This document shows positions 24,439 through 32,227 of a stretch of DNA of 58,743 nucleotides, piece after piece. The DNA is from AA29 sp041481445. GTDB lineage: Bacteria; Acidobacteriota; Vicinamibacteria; Fen-336. Location of the stretch: positions 1 to 58,743 of the forward strand of contig JBGPBV010000028.1 of NCBI GenBank assembly GCA_041481445.1. Reading direction: 5' to 3'. Every line of letters starts with the position of its first letter. Position 1 is the stretch's first letter. Below the pieces are notes generated by a model. That model searched no databases and was not told the origin of the DNA. It saw only the letters and a program-made list of their open reading frames with translations. Made by a program: the position numbers and the translations under genes.

Positions 24439-24978
24439 GTGGCCGATGAGATCGACCGCTTCCTGGCCACGTTCCCGCCGGACATCCAGGCCCTGACCAA
24501 CCAGGTCCGGGCCCTCATCGCCTCCCTCAGCCCCGACGCGGACGAGAACCTCAAGCTCGGCTGGAAGGTGATCTGGTACGGCTTCGGCACGAAGATGCCG
24601 GACCAGTTCGCGGTGCTCATGCCCACGCGGAACCACGTCGGCCTCGGCTTCGCGCACGGCGCCGAGCTGCCCGATCCCGCGGGCAAGCTCGAAGGCGTGG
24701 GCAAGCGGATGCGGCACGTGAAGCTGAGAAGGGAGGCGGAGGTCGCCGATCCGGCGGTGGCGGCCCTGCTGCGGGCGCAGATGGAACGCTCGCGCGCGTC
24801 CGGCGGACGGGCCGACGCGCCCCGGCCGTCCCGGCCCGCGAAGCCGGCGCGGCCGGCGAAGCCGCGCCCCGCCGCGCGATCGCGCGAGCGGGCGAAGGGC
24901 GCGAAGGCCCGGCCTCCGCGCGTCAGTCCGCCTCGAAGATCTCCTCGATCAACTGGCCGAAAAGCCGGGCGATCCTGA
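24439..24978 (+). CDS. DUF1801 (YdhG-like) protein with basic histone-H1-like tail
   Basis: 179 residues. Residues 1-115 are a DUF1801 domain (EIDRFLATFPPDIQALTNQV, LGWKVIWYGF, NHVGLGFAHGAEL, KRMRHVKLR). The last 60 or so residues are a disordered Lys/Arg/Pro/Ala tail (RPAKPARPAKPRPAARS) like that of bacterial H1-type proteins, probably nucleic-acid binding. The GTG start has AAGGAGG upstream, and TATGAT at 24404-24409 is a likely -10. Domain function is not established. Confidence 0.85.
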   Translation: MADEIDRFLATFPPDIQALTNQVRALIASLSPDADENLKLGWKVIWYGFGTKMPDQFAVLMPTRNHVGLGFAHGAELPDPAGKLEGVGKRMRHVKLRREAEVADPAVAALLRAQMERSRASGGRADAPRPSRPAKPARPAKPRPAARSRERAKGAKARPPRVSPPRRSPRSTGRKAGRS

Positions 24979-25000
24979 AGGCGAGGGGCGGGGCGAGTCG

Positions 25001-27253
25001 CTAGCGCGTGTCCGCCTTGCCGAGCAGCGTCTCCTCGACGAACGCGAGCTTGAGCGCGTTCAGGTGGGCGACGAGCGCGGGCTCGGTCACGCCGTGGCGT
25101 GAGCGCGGATAGACCATCAGGCGGAACGGAAGGCCGGCCTTCTGGAGCTCGTAGGCGAAGCGCGCGGTGTTCTGCGGGTGCACGTTGTCGTCGATCGCGC
25201 CGTGCAGGAGCAGCAACTGGCCGTGCAGGGAGGCGGCGGCGGCCAGGGGGGCGCTCCTGGCATAGCCCTCGGGGTTGCGCGACGGGAGGTCCATGTAGCG
25301 CTCGGTGTAGACGGAGTCGTAGTGGCGCCAATCCGTGACCGGCCCCCCCGCGATCCCCATCGCGAAGCTGCGGCTGTGGGTGAGCGCGTAGGTCACCATG
25401 TAGCCGCCGAAGCTCCAGCCGTAGATCCCGATGCGCGCGGGGTCCACCCAGGGCTGGCGGCGCAGCCAGCCGAGCCCGTCCTCGACGTCGCGCAGCTCGA
25501 GCTCGCCGAAGTTCCGGTACATCGGCCAGGCGGAGACCGCGCCCTTGCCGCTGGCCGTGCGGTTGTCGCAGATCCACACCACGACCCCGCGCTCGGCCAG
25601 GAGCTGGTGGAACAGGTACGTGGTGTCGCCCCAGGCGTTCTTCACGGACGGCGAGTGAGGCCCCCCGTAGGTGTGCTGGTACACGGGATAGCGCCGGGCG
25701 GGGTCGAAGTCCGGGGGCCGCAGCAGCATCGCCTCCATCCGGAAACCGTCGCGGGTGTCGACCTGCAGGAGCTCCGGCCGGCCGAGGCGATACCTCGCCA
25801 GCGCGGGCGCCGCGCCCGCGTCGATGACGCGCGCCTCGGCGCCGTCCGCGGCGTGGAGGCGGACCTGGGGCGGCGTGGTGAGGTCGCTCCAGGTGTCGAT
25901 GTAGAGGCTGAAGGAGGGGTTGAAGCTCGCGGCGTGCGTCCCCTCCGCGCGGCTGAGCCGCTGCTGGCCCGTTCCGTCGAGGTGGACACGGTAGACGTCG
26001 CCGCCGATCGGGCTGTGCTCGGTGCCCGAGAAGTAGACCCACCCGCCGCTCGGGTCCACGCCGTGCAGGGTGCGGGCCTCCCATTCGCCGGCGGTGACGG
26101 GTCCCACCAGCGTGCCGTCCCCGCGGTACCGGTACACGTGCTTCCAGCCCGTGCGCTCGGAGAGCCAGAGGAAGCCGCCGTCGCGGAGCCAGAAGACACC
26201 GTCGTCGTGCGAATCGACCCAGGCCCTGGTCTTCTCGCGCAGCAGCGTCCGCGGCTTCATCGTCTCCACGTCCACGTCGTCGAGGTCGAGCCAGGTCTGG
26301 ACGCGGTCCTGGACCTGGAAGACCACTCTCCGGCTGTCCGGGCTCCAGGTGACCGCCACCACCAGCGGCTCTTCCGCCGCGTAGCGCGCGAGGTCGACCC
26401 AGCGCGGGGCGCCCCCGGAGGCCTCCACCACCGCCAGCCGCGCCTCCGGGTTCGGATCGCCGGCCTTGGGATAGCGCGTGCTCGCGACCTGCGGCTCGCT
26501 CGGGATGTCGTCCACGATGGGGTACGGCGGCACGCGCCCGTCGCGCAGCTGCAGGAAGGCCAGGCTCTTCGAGTCCGGGCTCCACCAGTAGCCCTTGAAC
26601 CTTCCGCGCCCGTAGATCTCCTCCTGGTAGACCCAGTCGAGCAGGCCGTTGAGGACGTCGTCGGATCCGTCCTGCGTGAGCGCGCGCTCTCCCCGGCCGC
26701 TCACCTCCACCACGTGGAGGTTCCCCGCGCGGACGAACGCCACGCGCTTGCCGTCCGGGCTGAAGGACGGCTGGCTCTCCCGGCCCGGCGTGTCCGTGAG
26801 CCGGGTGAGGGCCTTCGAGGAGAAGTCGAAGAGGAACAGGTCGTCGAGGGCGGTGACGAGGAGCGCGGTGCGGGCGCCGTTCATGACGTACGTGGCCTGG
26901 TGGGCCAGCGGCCGCGCCTCCTCCTCGCCGACCCCGGCCACCCGGCGCAGCGCGGACTCGAGCGCACCCGCGTCGAAGAGCGGCTGGGCCTGGCCGCTGC
27001 GCGCCTCCACGCGGAGGTGGTCGGTGAGGTGGGTGGCCTGGTCCGTGCGCGGCCAGAGGTAGTGCGCGTCGTCGATCCAGGCGAGGCCGGTGAGGGCCCG
27101 GCCGAAGTCCACCTTCTTCTCGGGATCGAAGATGTCCTGGATCGTGAGGTCCTTGAGCTGGGCGCGGGCGGGCGCCGCCGGCGCCGCCGCCGTCGCGGAG
27201 AGCAGGACGAGGAGCAGGGCCCGGCCGCGACGCGATCCCGGATGGAGGCGCAT
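25001..27253 (-). CDS. Dipeptidyl peptidase IV (S9B) family serine peptidase
   Basis: 750 residues, exported (signal peptide about 1-32, cleavage at ARAQ). The N-terminal beta-propeller (about 70-500) has repeated DGKRVAFVRAGN-like blades. The C-terminal catalytic domain has the nucleophile Ser in GIYGWSFGGYMVTYAL, Asp in HGAIDDNVHPQN and His in YPRSRHGV. A double-Glu substrate anchor is plausible in WVYQEEIYGRGRF. It removes Xaa-Pro dipeptides from peptides in the periplasm. It lies 31 bp downstream of the rhodanese gene on the same strand, so it may be co-transcribed. Confidence 0.95.
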   Translation of the reverse strand: MRLHPGSRRGRALLLVLLSATAAAPAAPARAQLKDLTIQDIFDPEKKVDFGRALTGLAWIDDAHYLWPRTDQATHLTDHLRVEARSGQAQPLFDAGALESALRRVAGVGEEEARPLAHQATYVMNGARTALLVTALDDLFLFDFSSKALTRLTDTPGRESQPSFSPDGKRVAFVRAGNLHVVEVSGRGERALTQDGSDDVLNGLLDWVYQEEIYGRGRFKGYWWSPDSKSLAFLQLRDGRVPPYPIVDDIPSEPQVASTRYPKAGDPNPEARLAVVEASGGAPRWVDLARYAAEEPLVVAVTWSPDSRRVVFQVQDRVQTWLDLDDVDVETMKPRTLLREKTRAWVDSHDDGVFWLRDGGFLWLSERTGWKHVYRYRGDGTLVGPVTAGEWEARTLHGVDPSGGWVYFSGTEHSPIGGDVYRVHLDGTGQQRLSRAEGTHAASFNPSFSLYIDTWSDLTTPPQVRLHAADGAEARVIDAGAAPALARYRLGRPELLQVDTRDGFRMEAMLLRPPDFDPARRYPVYQHTYGGPHSPSVKNAWGDTTYLFHQLLAERGVVVWICDNRTASGKGAVSAWPMYRNFGELELRDVEDGLGWLRRQPWVDPARIGIYGWSFGGYMVTYALTHSRSFAMGIAGGPVTDWRHYDSVYTERYMDLPSRNPEGYARSAPLAAAASLHGQLLLLHGAIDDNVHPQNTARFAYELQKAGLPFRLMVYPRSRHGVTEPALVAHLNALKLAFVEETLLGKADTR

Positions 27254-27284
27254 GATGATGGCGTCGGCCTAGCGGCCGATCACG

Positions 27285-27707
27285 CTACTTGGGATCGTCG
27301 CCCCTGGCCGTCGGGTAGCTGGCGTTGAGCCAGGCGTTCCAGCCGCCCAGCAGCGCGCGGACGTTCTTGATCCCGGCCTCCCCGAGCAATTGCGCCGCAC
27401 GGGCGCTCGAGTGCTCGGACGGTCAAGCACAGTACGCGACGATCGGCTTCTTCTGTGCCTTGAGCTGGGGCAGGTGGGTGTCGAGCGCGCTCAGGGGCAC
27501 GCTGATGGCGCCCCGGATGTGGCCGGCGCGGTAGCTGTCCGCGGAGCGCACGTCGATGACGAGGAGCTTGGCCTCGTCGAAGGCCTTCTTGAACTCGTCG
27601 AGCGAGATGCGCGAGGGGTCGACCACGGGGACCTGGGCCCGGGCGGCGGCGCCGGCGGCGAGGACGGCCAGCGCGGCCAGGACCGCGCGCAGCGGTGTCG
27701 ATCTCAT
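27285..27707 (-). CDS. Periplasmic rhodanese-like selenoprotein (in-frame UGA at the active site)
   Basis: 140 residues if TGA at 27423-27425 is read as selenocysteine (position 95). Signal peptide 1-24 (ends AAARAQ), then a rhodanese fold: LLVIDVRSADSYRAGHIRGA, active loop IVAYCA-U-PSEHSSARAAQL, then GIKNVRALLGGWNAW and a TAG stop. Everything after the TGA is fully rhodanese-like, so the frame is under selection. In Cys homologues this position is the second Cys of a YC-x-CP loop. A strong hairpin follows the TGA. Likely sulfur/selenium transfer or thiol redox in the periplasm. A true nonsense mutation is the alternative. Confidence 0.85.
27382..27418 (-). promoter_or_regulatory. Bacterial SECIS-like hairpin of the rhodanese gene
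   Basis: Lower stem CCGAGC/GCTCGG (6 bp), an internal loop of 6 and 4 nt, upper stem GCGCC/GGCGC (5 bp) and apical loop CGTGC with G as its second base. The apical loop begins 21 nt after the UGA, within the range of known bacterial SECIS elements. It lies in coding sequence and would recruit SelB with Sec-tRNA. Confidence 0.75.
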
Positions 27708-27716
27708 GTCCCTATC

Positions 27717-30188
27717 TTACGGCGAGCCGGTCCCGGGCGCAGCCGCGGGCCGGGTCCGGGCCAGGACCGGCCGCAGCGAGGGCAGCCCGCCGCCCCCCTG
27801 GGCCAGGACCGCCTCCGCCTCCGCCGCCTCCAGCGCCGTCGAGAAGAGCGGCCCCTGTCCCTCCCCGCAGCCGAGGGCGTGCAGGCGCGCGCGCTGGTCG
27901 TCCGTCTCGATGCCGGCCGCGGCCACGGGCAGGGCCAGGGCCGAGGCCAGGCGCAGCAGGGCGGGGACGAGGGTCTCCATCTCGCGGCCCTCCGCGATCG
28001 CGAGGGCGGGATCGAGCTTGACCCCGGACAGGCGGAAGCGCCGCAGGACGTTGACCGAGGCCTGGCCGCTCCCGAAGCGGTCCAGGACCACGCCGACCCC
28101 CAGGGCGTTGACCGCCCCGAAGGCGGCGGCCACGGCCGAGGTCTCGCGCAGGAGCGTGTTCTCCGCGACATCGAAGCCGAGCGCGGTCCCCGGGAAGCCG
28201 CTGGCCTCGAGGGCGGCCCGGACGTCCGAGGCCAGCTCGGGGCGCAGGAAGCGCGCGGTGGAGACGTCGAGGGAGAGGTGGAAGGGGAGGCCGTAGCGCG
28301 CGCGCCACCGCCCGGCCTGCGCGCAGGCCTCGCGCAGCAGCCAGGCCTCGATGCGCAGGAACCCCGGGGCCTCCTCCGCCGCGGCCAGGAACTCGATGGG
28401 CAGGAGGAGGCCGCGCCAGCGCAGGAGGGCCTCGAACCCCCGCAGCTCGCCGGTGGCGAGGTCGGCCAGGGGCTGGTAGTGGACGCTCAGCTCGCCGCGG
28501 TCGAGGGCGTTGCGGAGGTCGTGCTGCATGCGCGCGCGGGAGGCCACGCGCTCGCGCATGGCCTCGTCGCAGATCTCCCACCGCCCGCCGCCCTCCTGCT
28601 TGGCGCGGTACATGGCGGCGTCGGCGTCGCGCACGACGTCTTCCGCCCGCTCGTAGGGGGTGAGGCTCAGGGCCACCCCCACGCTGGCCGAGGGCACGAC
28701 CTGGTGATCGCCCAGGGAGGCGGGCGTGGAGAGGGCGGCATGGATGCGGTCGGCCACTCCCGTCGCGTCCGCTACCTCCTGGATGCGCTCGAGCAGGATC
28801 GCGAACTCGTCGCCGGCGAAGCGGGCCACGGTGTCGCCCGGGCGCACGGAGGTGTCCAGGCGGCGCGCGACCTCGCCCAGGAGCTGGTCGCCGGCCACGT
28901 GCCCGAAGGTGTCGTTGACGGCCTTGAAGTGGTCGAGGTCCACGAAGAGGACGGCGAAGTGGCCCTTGCGGCGGCGGTGGCGGGCCAGCGCGTCCTCCAG
29001 GCGCTCGGCGAAGAGGGCCCGGTTGGGCAGCCCGGTGAGCGGGTCGTAGGCGCGGCGGTCGGTGACGTCCGTCTGCGCCCCCGCCATGCGGTAGGGCCGG
29101 CCCTGGTAGTTGCGGCTGCCGTAGCCGCGGCTGAGCACCCACCGGTAGGTGCCGTCCTTGTGCCGCATCCGGTGCTCGTCCTCGAACCGCTCGCTGCGGC
29201 CGTCGAGGTGGTCGTCGACCTTGCGCTGCACGCGCGCGCGGTCCTCGGCGTGGATGCGCGAGAACCACTCGTCGATGGTGTCGCCCACCTCCGGCTCGTC
29301 GTGCCCGAGCATGGACTTCCAGCGCGGCGAGTAGTAGGCGCGGCCGGTGCGGAGGTTCCAGTCCCAGAGGCCGTCGTTGCTGCCGCGGGCGGCCAGGGCG
29401 TAGCGCTCCTCGCTCTCGCGCAGGGCCTCCTCCGCCTCCCAGCGGTCGGAGATGTCCTCGCAGGTGGTGACGATGCCGAGGGGATGGCCGGAGGCCTCGC
29501 GGATGACGTCCGACATGAGCTGGGCGGGGAAGGAGGTGCCGTCCTTGCGGAACCGTACCCGCTCGCGCTTCCAGCGCCGCACGGCGTCGAGCTCGGCGGC
29601 GGTGAGGGGCTTCCAGTTCGCGGGCGGGGAGAGGTCCCGCGCGTCCATGCGCAGGAGCTCTTCCACGCTGTACCCGTGCATGCGCGCTTCCGCGGCGTTG
29701 GTGTAGACGATGTGGCCCTCGGTGTCGGTGATGGTGACGCCGAGCTGCATGGCCCCCACCGCCTGCTCCAGGCGGTGGAGGGTGTCCGCCTGTCGCTTGC
29801 GCTCGACCGCGGCCACCAGCGTCCGCGCCAGCCGCGCCGGCTCCGCTCCCCTCACCAGCGCATCCTGGGCCCCGGCATGGAGGGCGGCCGCGCCGAGGTG
29901 CTCGCTCGCGGGGTCGGTGAGCACCACCACCGCCGCCCGCGGCGCCGCCGCCTGCAGCGCGCGCACCGCCTCCGGAAGGGCGGGGTCCGCGAGGTCGAGA
30001 GAGGCGAGGACGGCGTCGAGGTCCCCGCGGGCCAGGCGCTCGAGGCCGCGGGCGAGATCGGTGACGATCTCGAAGGCCCCGACCTCGCTCAGTCCGGCGA
30101 GGACCTTCTCCAGGGCTCGCGCATGGGCAGAATCCGCTTCGATGAGCAGGACGCGCAAACCGGCGCGTCGGGTATCCGCGGCGCGCAT
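27717..30188 (-). CDS. REC-like/PAS-PAS-GGDEF-EAL signalling protein, probably degenerate EAL
   Basis: About 823 residues (an ATG 45 nt upstream is also possible). A receiver-like domain lies at about 1-120, but with weak acidic pocket; two PAS domains (DTEGHIVYTNAAEARMHGYS; GLWDWNLRTGRAYYSPRWKS); a GGDEF domain with RFAGDEFAIL (first Gly replaced by Ala); and an EAL domain with GFEALLRW. In the EAL domain several catalytic positions differ: LDRFG for DDFG, VAAAGIET for AEGVET, and LDVS for VNVS. Cyclic-di-GMP synthesis is therefore plausible and hydrolysis doubtful. It ends 9 bp before the rhodanese ATG, same strand. Confidence 0.9.
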   Translation of the reverse strand: MRAADTRRAGLRVLLIEADSAHARALEKVLAGLSEVGAFEIVTDLARGLERLARGDLDAVLASLDLADPALPEAVRALQAAAPRAAVVVLTDPASEHLGAAALHAGAQDALVRGAEPARLARTLVAAVERKRQADTLHRLEQAVGAMQLGVTITDTEGHIVYTNAAEARMHGYSVEELLRMDARDLSPPANWKPLTAAELDAVRRWKRERVRFRKDGTSFPAQLMSDVIREASGHPLGIVTTCEDISDRWEAEEALRESEERYALAARGSNDGLWDWNLRTGRAYYSPRWKSMLGHDEPEVGDTIDEWFSRIHAEDRARVQRKVDDHLDGRSERFEDEHRMRHKDGTYRWVLSRGYGSRNYQGRPYRMAGAQTDVTDRRAYDPLTGLPNRALFAERLEDALARHRRRKGHFAVLFVDLDHFKAVNDTFGHVAGDQLLGEVARRLDTSVRPGDTVARFAGDEFAILLERIQEVADATGVADRIHAALSTPASLGDHQVVPSASVGVALSLTPYERAEDVVRDADAAMYRAKQEGGGRWEICDEAMRERVASRARMQHDLRNALDRGELSVHYQPLADLATGELRGFEALLRWRGLLLPIEFLAAAEEAPGFLRIEAWLLREACAQAGRWRARYGLPFHLSLDVSTARFLRPELASDVRAALEASGFPGTALGFDVAENTLLRETSAVAAAFGAVNALGVGVVLDRFGSGQASVNVLRRFRLSGVKLDPALAIAEGREMETLVPALLRLASALALPVAAAGIETDDQRARLHALGCGEGQGPLFSTALEAAEAEAVLAQGGGGLPSLRPVLARTRPAAAPGTGSP

Positions 30189-30297
30189 GGCGATGGCAAC
30201 ACCACCCTCAGGCAGAATACACCGCGCGCCCATGGTTCACCGGTGTGAGGTCTCTCACGCGGTGAGGGGGCGCACACGATGGAACGATGCAGGGCGG

Positions 30298-30510
30298 TCA
30301 GCGCCCCTTGGGGAACAGCGAGAGCAGCACGCCGATGAACCCCGCGATGACGGCCAGGTACCGCCCCAGCTCGAACTTGCCGGCGTCGTATTCGAGATAG
30401 TTTCGGAGCGAGGTGCCCTCCGGGATGGACTCCAGCCCCGAGAGATGGGTCGAGCAGTAGAAGAACCCGGCGATGCCGACGACCAGGAGCAGCGCTCCCA
30501 TCGTGCGCAT
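30298..30510 (-). CDS. Small two-helix membrane protein, unknown
   Basis: 70 residues with one hydrophobic helix at each end (GALLLVVGIAGFFYC and LAVIAGFIGVLLSLF) and a polar middle (SIPEGTSLRNYLEYDAGKFE). The ATG immediately abuts the stop of the enoyl-CoA hydratase gene, so it is probably the last gene of that operon. No family recognised. Confidence 0.6.
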   Translation of the reverse strand: MRTMGALLLVVGIAGFFYCSTHLSGLESIPEGTSLRNYLEYDAGKFELGRYLAVIAGFIGVLLSLFPKGR

Positions 30511-31287
30511 TCAGTCTCCAGTGAAGCGTGGCGTCCGCTTCTCGAGGAAGGCGGTGGTGCCTTCCCGCTTGTCGCTCGAGTCGAAGGTGATGGCCTGGGC
30601 GGTGGACTCGTAGACGAGGCCGGCGAAGAGCGGCATCTGCATCGAGGCGTTGAGGGCCAGCTTGGCCAGGCGGACGGCGAGGGGGCCGAGCGCGAGCACG
30701 CGGTCGGCCAGGTGCCGGGCGGCGGGGAGGAGGTCGGAGGGCGCCACCACCTCCGATACCAGCCCCGCGGCCAGGGCCTGGCGCGCGTCCCAGCGCGCGC
30801 CGGTCAGGATCATCTCCTTCGCGCGGCCCATCCCGACGATGCGGGGCAGGCGCTGGGTGCCCCCCGCGCCCGGGATGATGCCGAGGGTCGGCTCGGGCAG
30901 GCCGAACACCGCGTTCTCGGCCGCGATCCGGAGGTCGCAGGCCAGGGCCAGCTCGCACCCGCCCCCCAGCGCATAGCCGTTCACGGCCGCGATGGTGACC
31001 GCCTCGTGGGCCTCCACCGCGGACATCAGCCGCGAGTTGATGGAGGCCAGGGCGTCGTCGCGCGTGCGGGCGCGGATGGCGTTGATGTCCGCCCCGGACA
31101 CGAAGGCCTTGTCGCCGGCGCCGGTCAGGACGAGGACGCCGACCCGGGCCTGGCGCGCGTCCTCGAGGGCGCGGTGCAGCTCCGTGACCGTGTCTCCGTC
31201 GAGGGCGTTGCGGGCCTCCGGCCGGTCCACGGTCACCGTCGCCACCCGGCCGTCGATCGCCAGCCTCAGGTTGCGATAGTCCGCCAT
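30511..31287 (-). CDS. Enoyl-CoA hydratase/isomerase family protein
   Basis: Crotonase-fold enzyme, 258 residues, hydrating 2-enoyl-CoA in fatty-acid or butanoate metabolism. The oxyanion-hole segment is FVSGADINAI and NGYALGGGCELALACDLR. Both catalytic Glu of true hydratases are present (GCELA and LPEPTLGIIPGAGGTQRL). It follows a 3-hydroxyacyl-CoA dehydrogenase remnant by 2 bp, suggesting the pair once formed a beta-oxidation or crotonyl-CoA unit. Confidence 0.93.
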   Translation of the reverse strand: MADYRNLRLAIDGRVATVTVDRPEARNALDGDTVTELHRALEDARQARVGVLVLTGAGDKAFVSGADINAIRARTRDDALASINSRLMSAVEAHEAVTIAAVNGYALGGGCELALACDLRIAAENAVFGLPEPTLGIIPGAGGTQRLPRIVGMGRAKEMILTGARWDARQALAAGLVSEVVAPSDLLPAARHLADRVLALGPLAVRLAKLALNASMQMPLFAGLVYESTAQAITFDSSDKREGTTAFLEKRTPRFTGD

Positions 31288-31289
31288 GG

Positions 31290-31403
31290 TCAGGAGCGCC
31301 CGCCGTATTCGTAGATGGTCCGGAAGCCGCCGACGGCGGCGGCGTAGGCGATGCCCCGGCCCATGATGCCGGAGCCGATGACGGCGATGGTCTCGATGGG
31401 CAC
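31290..31403 (-). pseudogene. 3-hydroxyacyl-CoA dehydrogenase, N-terminal remnant only
   Basis: Only 37 codons remain: a GTG start, then the Rossmann beta-alpha-beta opening ETIAVIGSGIMGRGIAYAAA, an aberrant end (FRTIYEYGGRS) and a TGA 2 bp before the hydratase start. A full enzyme needs about 280 residues. It looks like a gene whose body was deleted, leaving the leader attached to the hydratase. The short peptide might still be translated for coupling. Confidence 0.7.
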
Positions 31404-31429
31404 GGCGGGCTCCCTCGGAGAGCGACCAG

Positions 31430-31435
31430 TATACT
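31430..31435 (+). promoter_or_regulatory. Candidate -10 (TATACT) giving a leaderless transcript
   Basis: TATACT ends 5 bases before the GTG of the first hot-dog dehydratase gene, in the divergent gap with the dehydrogenase remnant. The predicted start site nearly coincides with the start codon. No convincing -35 is seen. Confidence 0.35.
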
Positions 31436-31440
31436 TCCAC

Positions 31441-31800
31441 GTGACCTCGGCGATCGCGGACGGGCTGACCGTCCTGGAGGAGGCGGTGGGGCCCTCCGGC
31501 TGGCGCGCGCGCCTCCGCGTCGAGCCCTCCAGCCGCGTCTTCCAGGGACACTTCGAGGGCGATCCGATCCTGCCCGGCATCGCCCACCTGGTCGTCCTGC
31601 GCCACGCCCTGCGCGCGATGCGCGGAAGGGGGGCGACCGTGCGCGAGCTGTCCTCCGTGCGCTTCCGCCGCGTGGTCCGTCCGGGCGCCGTGCTCGAGGT
31701 GTCGGTCGCGGCCCCCGACGCGGAGGGCGGGTGCCGCTTCGACGTGCACCTCGGCCATGCCGTGGTGGCCAGCGGGCGGGTGCGGTGTGGCTTTGACTGA
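31441..31800 (+). CDS. Hot-dog fold dehydratase, ApeI/FabZ-like
   Basis: 119 residues. The motif GHFEGDPILPGIAHLVVLRH is the FabZ/ApeI active-site helix, including the His of the H-F-x-G-x-P signature. It would dehydrate 3-hydroxyacyl-ACP intermediates, and in aryl-polyene clusters one such protein works with an ApeP partner. The stop overlaps the beginning of the next hot-dog gene. First gene of a rightward five-gene operon. A general thioesterase role is the alternative. Confidence 0.82.
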   Translation: MTSAIADGLTVLEEAVGPSGWRARLRVEPSSRVFQGHFEGDPILPGIAHLVVLRHALRAMRGRGATVRELSSVRFRRVVRPGAVLEVSVAAPDAEGGCRFDVHLGHAVVASGRVRCGFD

Positions 31801-32227
31801 GCGGCTCCTGGGGGAGGACATGCTTCCCCATTCCGGCCCCGCGCGCCTGGTCGAGGCCGTCCTCGAGGTGAAGGAAGACCGCCTGACGTGCCGAGGCCGC
31901 GTGCCCGGGGCGAGCGCGTTCGCGGCCGGCGGCCGCGTGCCCGCGGTGGCGCTCGTCGAGATGGCGGCCCAGGCGGTGGCGGTCCACCGCGCGCTCCGGC
32001 TCGGCGTCGAACCGTCGGGGGCGGCCTCCGTTCGAAGGTCCGGCTACCTGGTGGCGATCCGCTCGGCCTCCCTGGCCGCGGACGACGTGGCCACCGACGT
32101 GCCCCTCGTGGTCGACGCTCGCCGGACCTTGCAGGCGGGACCGCTCGTGACCTACGAGGTCCGCGTGAGCGGACCCGGGAGCGAGGCGCTCCTCACCGCC
32201 ACCCTGAGCCTGCACGCCGGCGGCTGA
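31787..32227 (+). CDS. Second hot-dog fold dehydratase, ApeP-like
   Basis: 146 residues from a GTG that overlaps the preceding gene (a TTG two codons on is also possible). The opening GEDMLPHSGPARLVEAVLEV is the ApeP signature (LLPHxxPMxL in that family), and VALVEMAAQAVAVHRALRLG is the central hot helix. In aryl-polyene synthesis ApeI and ApeP form a heterodimeric dehydratase, and the adjacency and overlap here fit that. The stop overlaps the ABC ATPase ATG (TGATG). Confidence 0.78.
   Translation: MALTERLLGEDMLPHSGPARLVEAVLEVKEDRLTCRGRVPGASAFAAGGRVPAVALVEMAAQAVAVHRALRLGVEPSGAASVRRSGYLVAIRSASLAADDVATDVPLVVDARRTLQAGPLVTYEVRVSGPGSEALLTATLSLHAGG

Noticed and set aside
31290..31403. Third selenoprotein candidate: the TGA ending the dehydrogenase remnant
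   Set aside because: Beyond the TGA the frame meets another stop within a few codons and encodes nothing like the enzyme.
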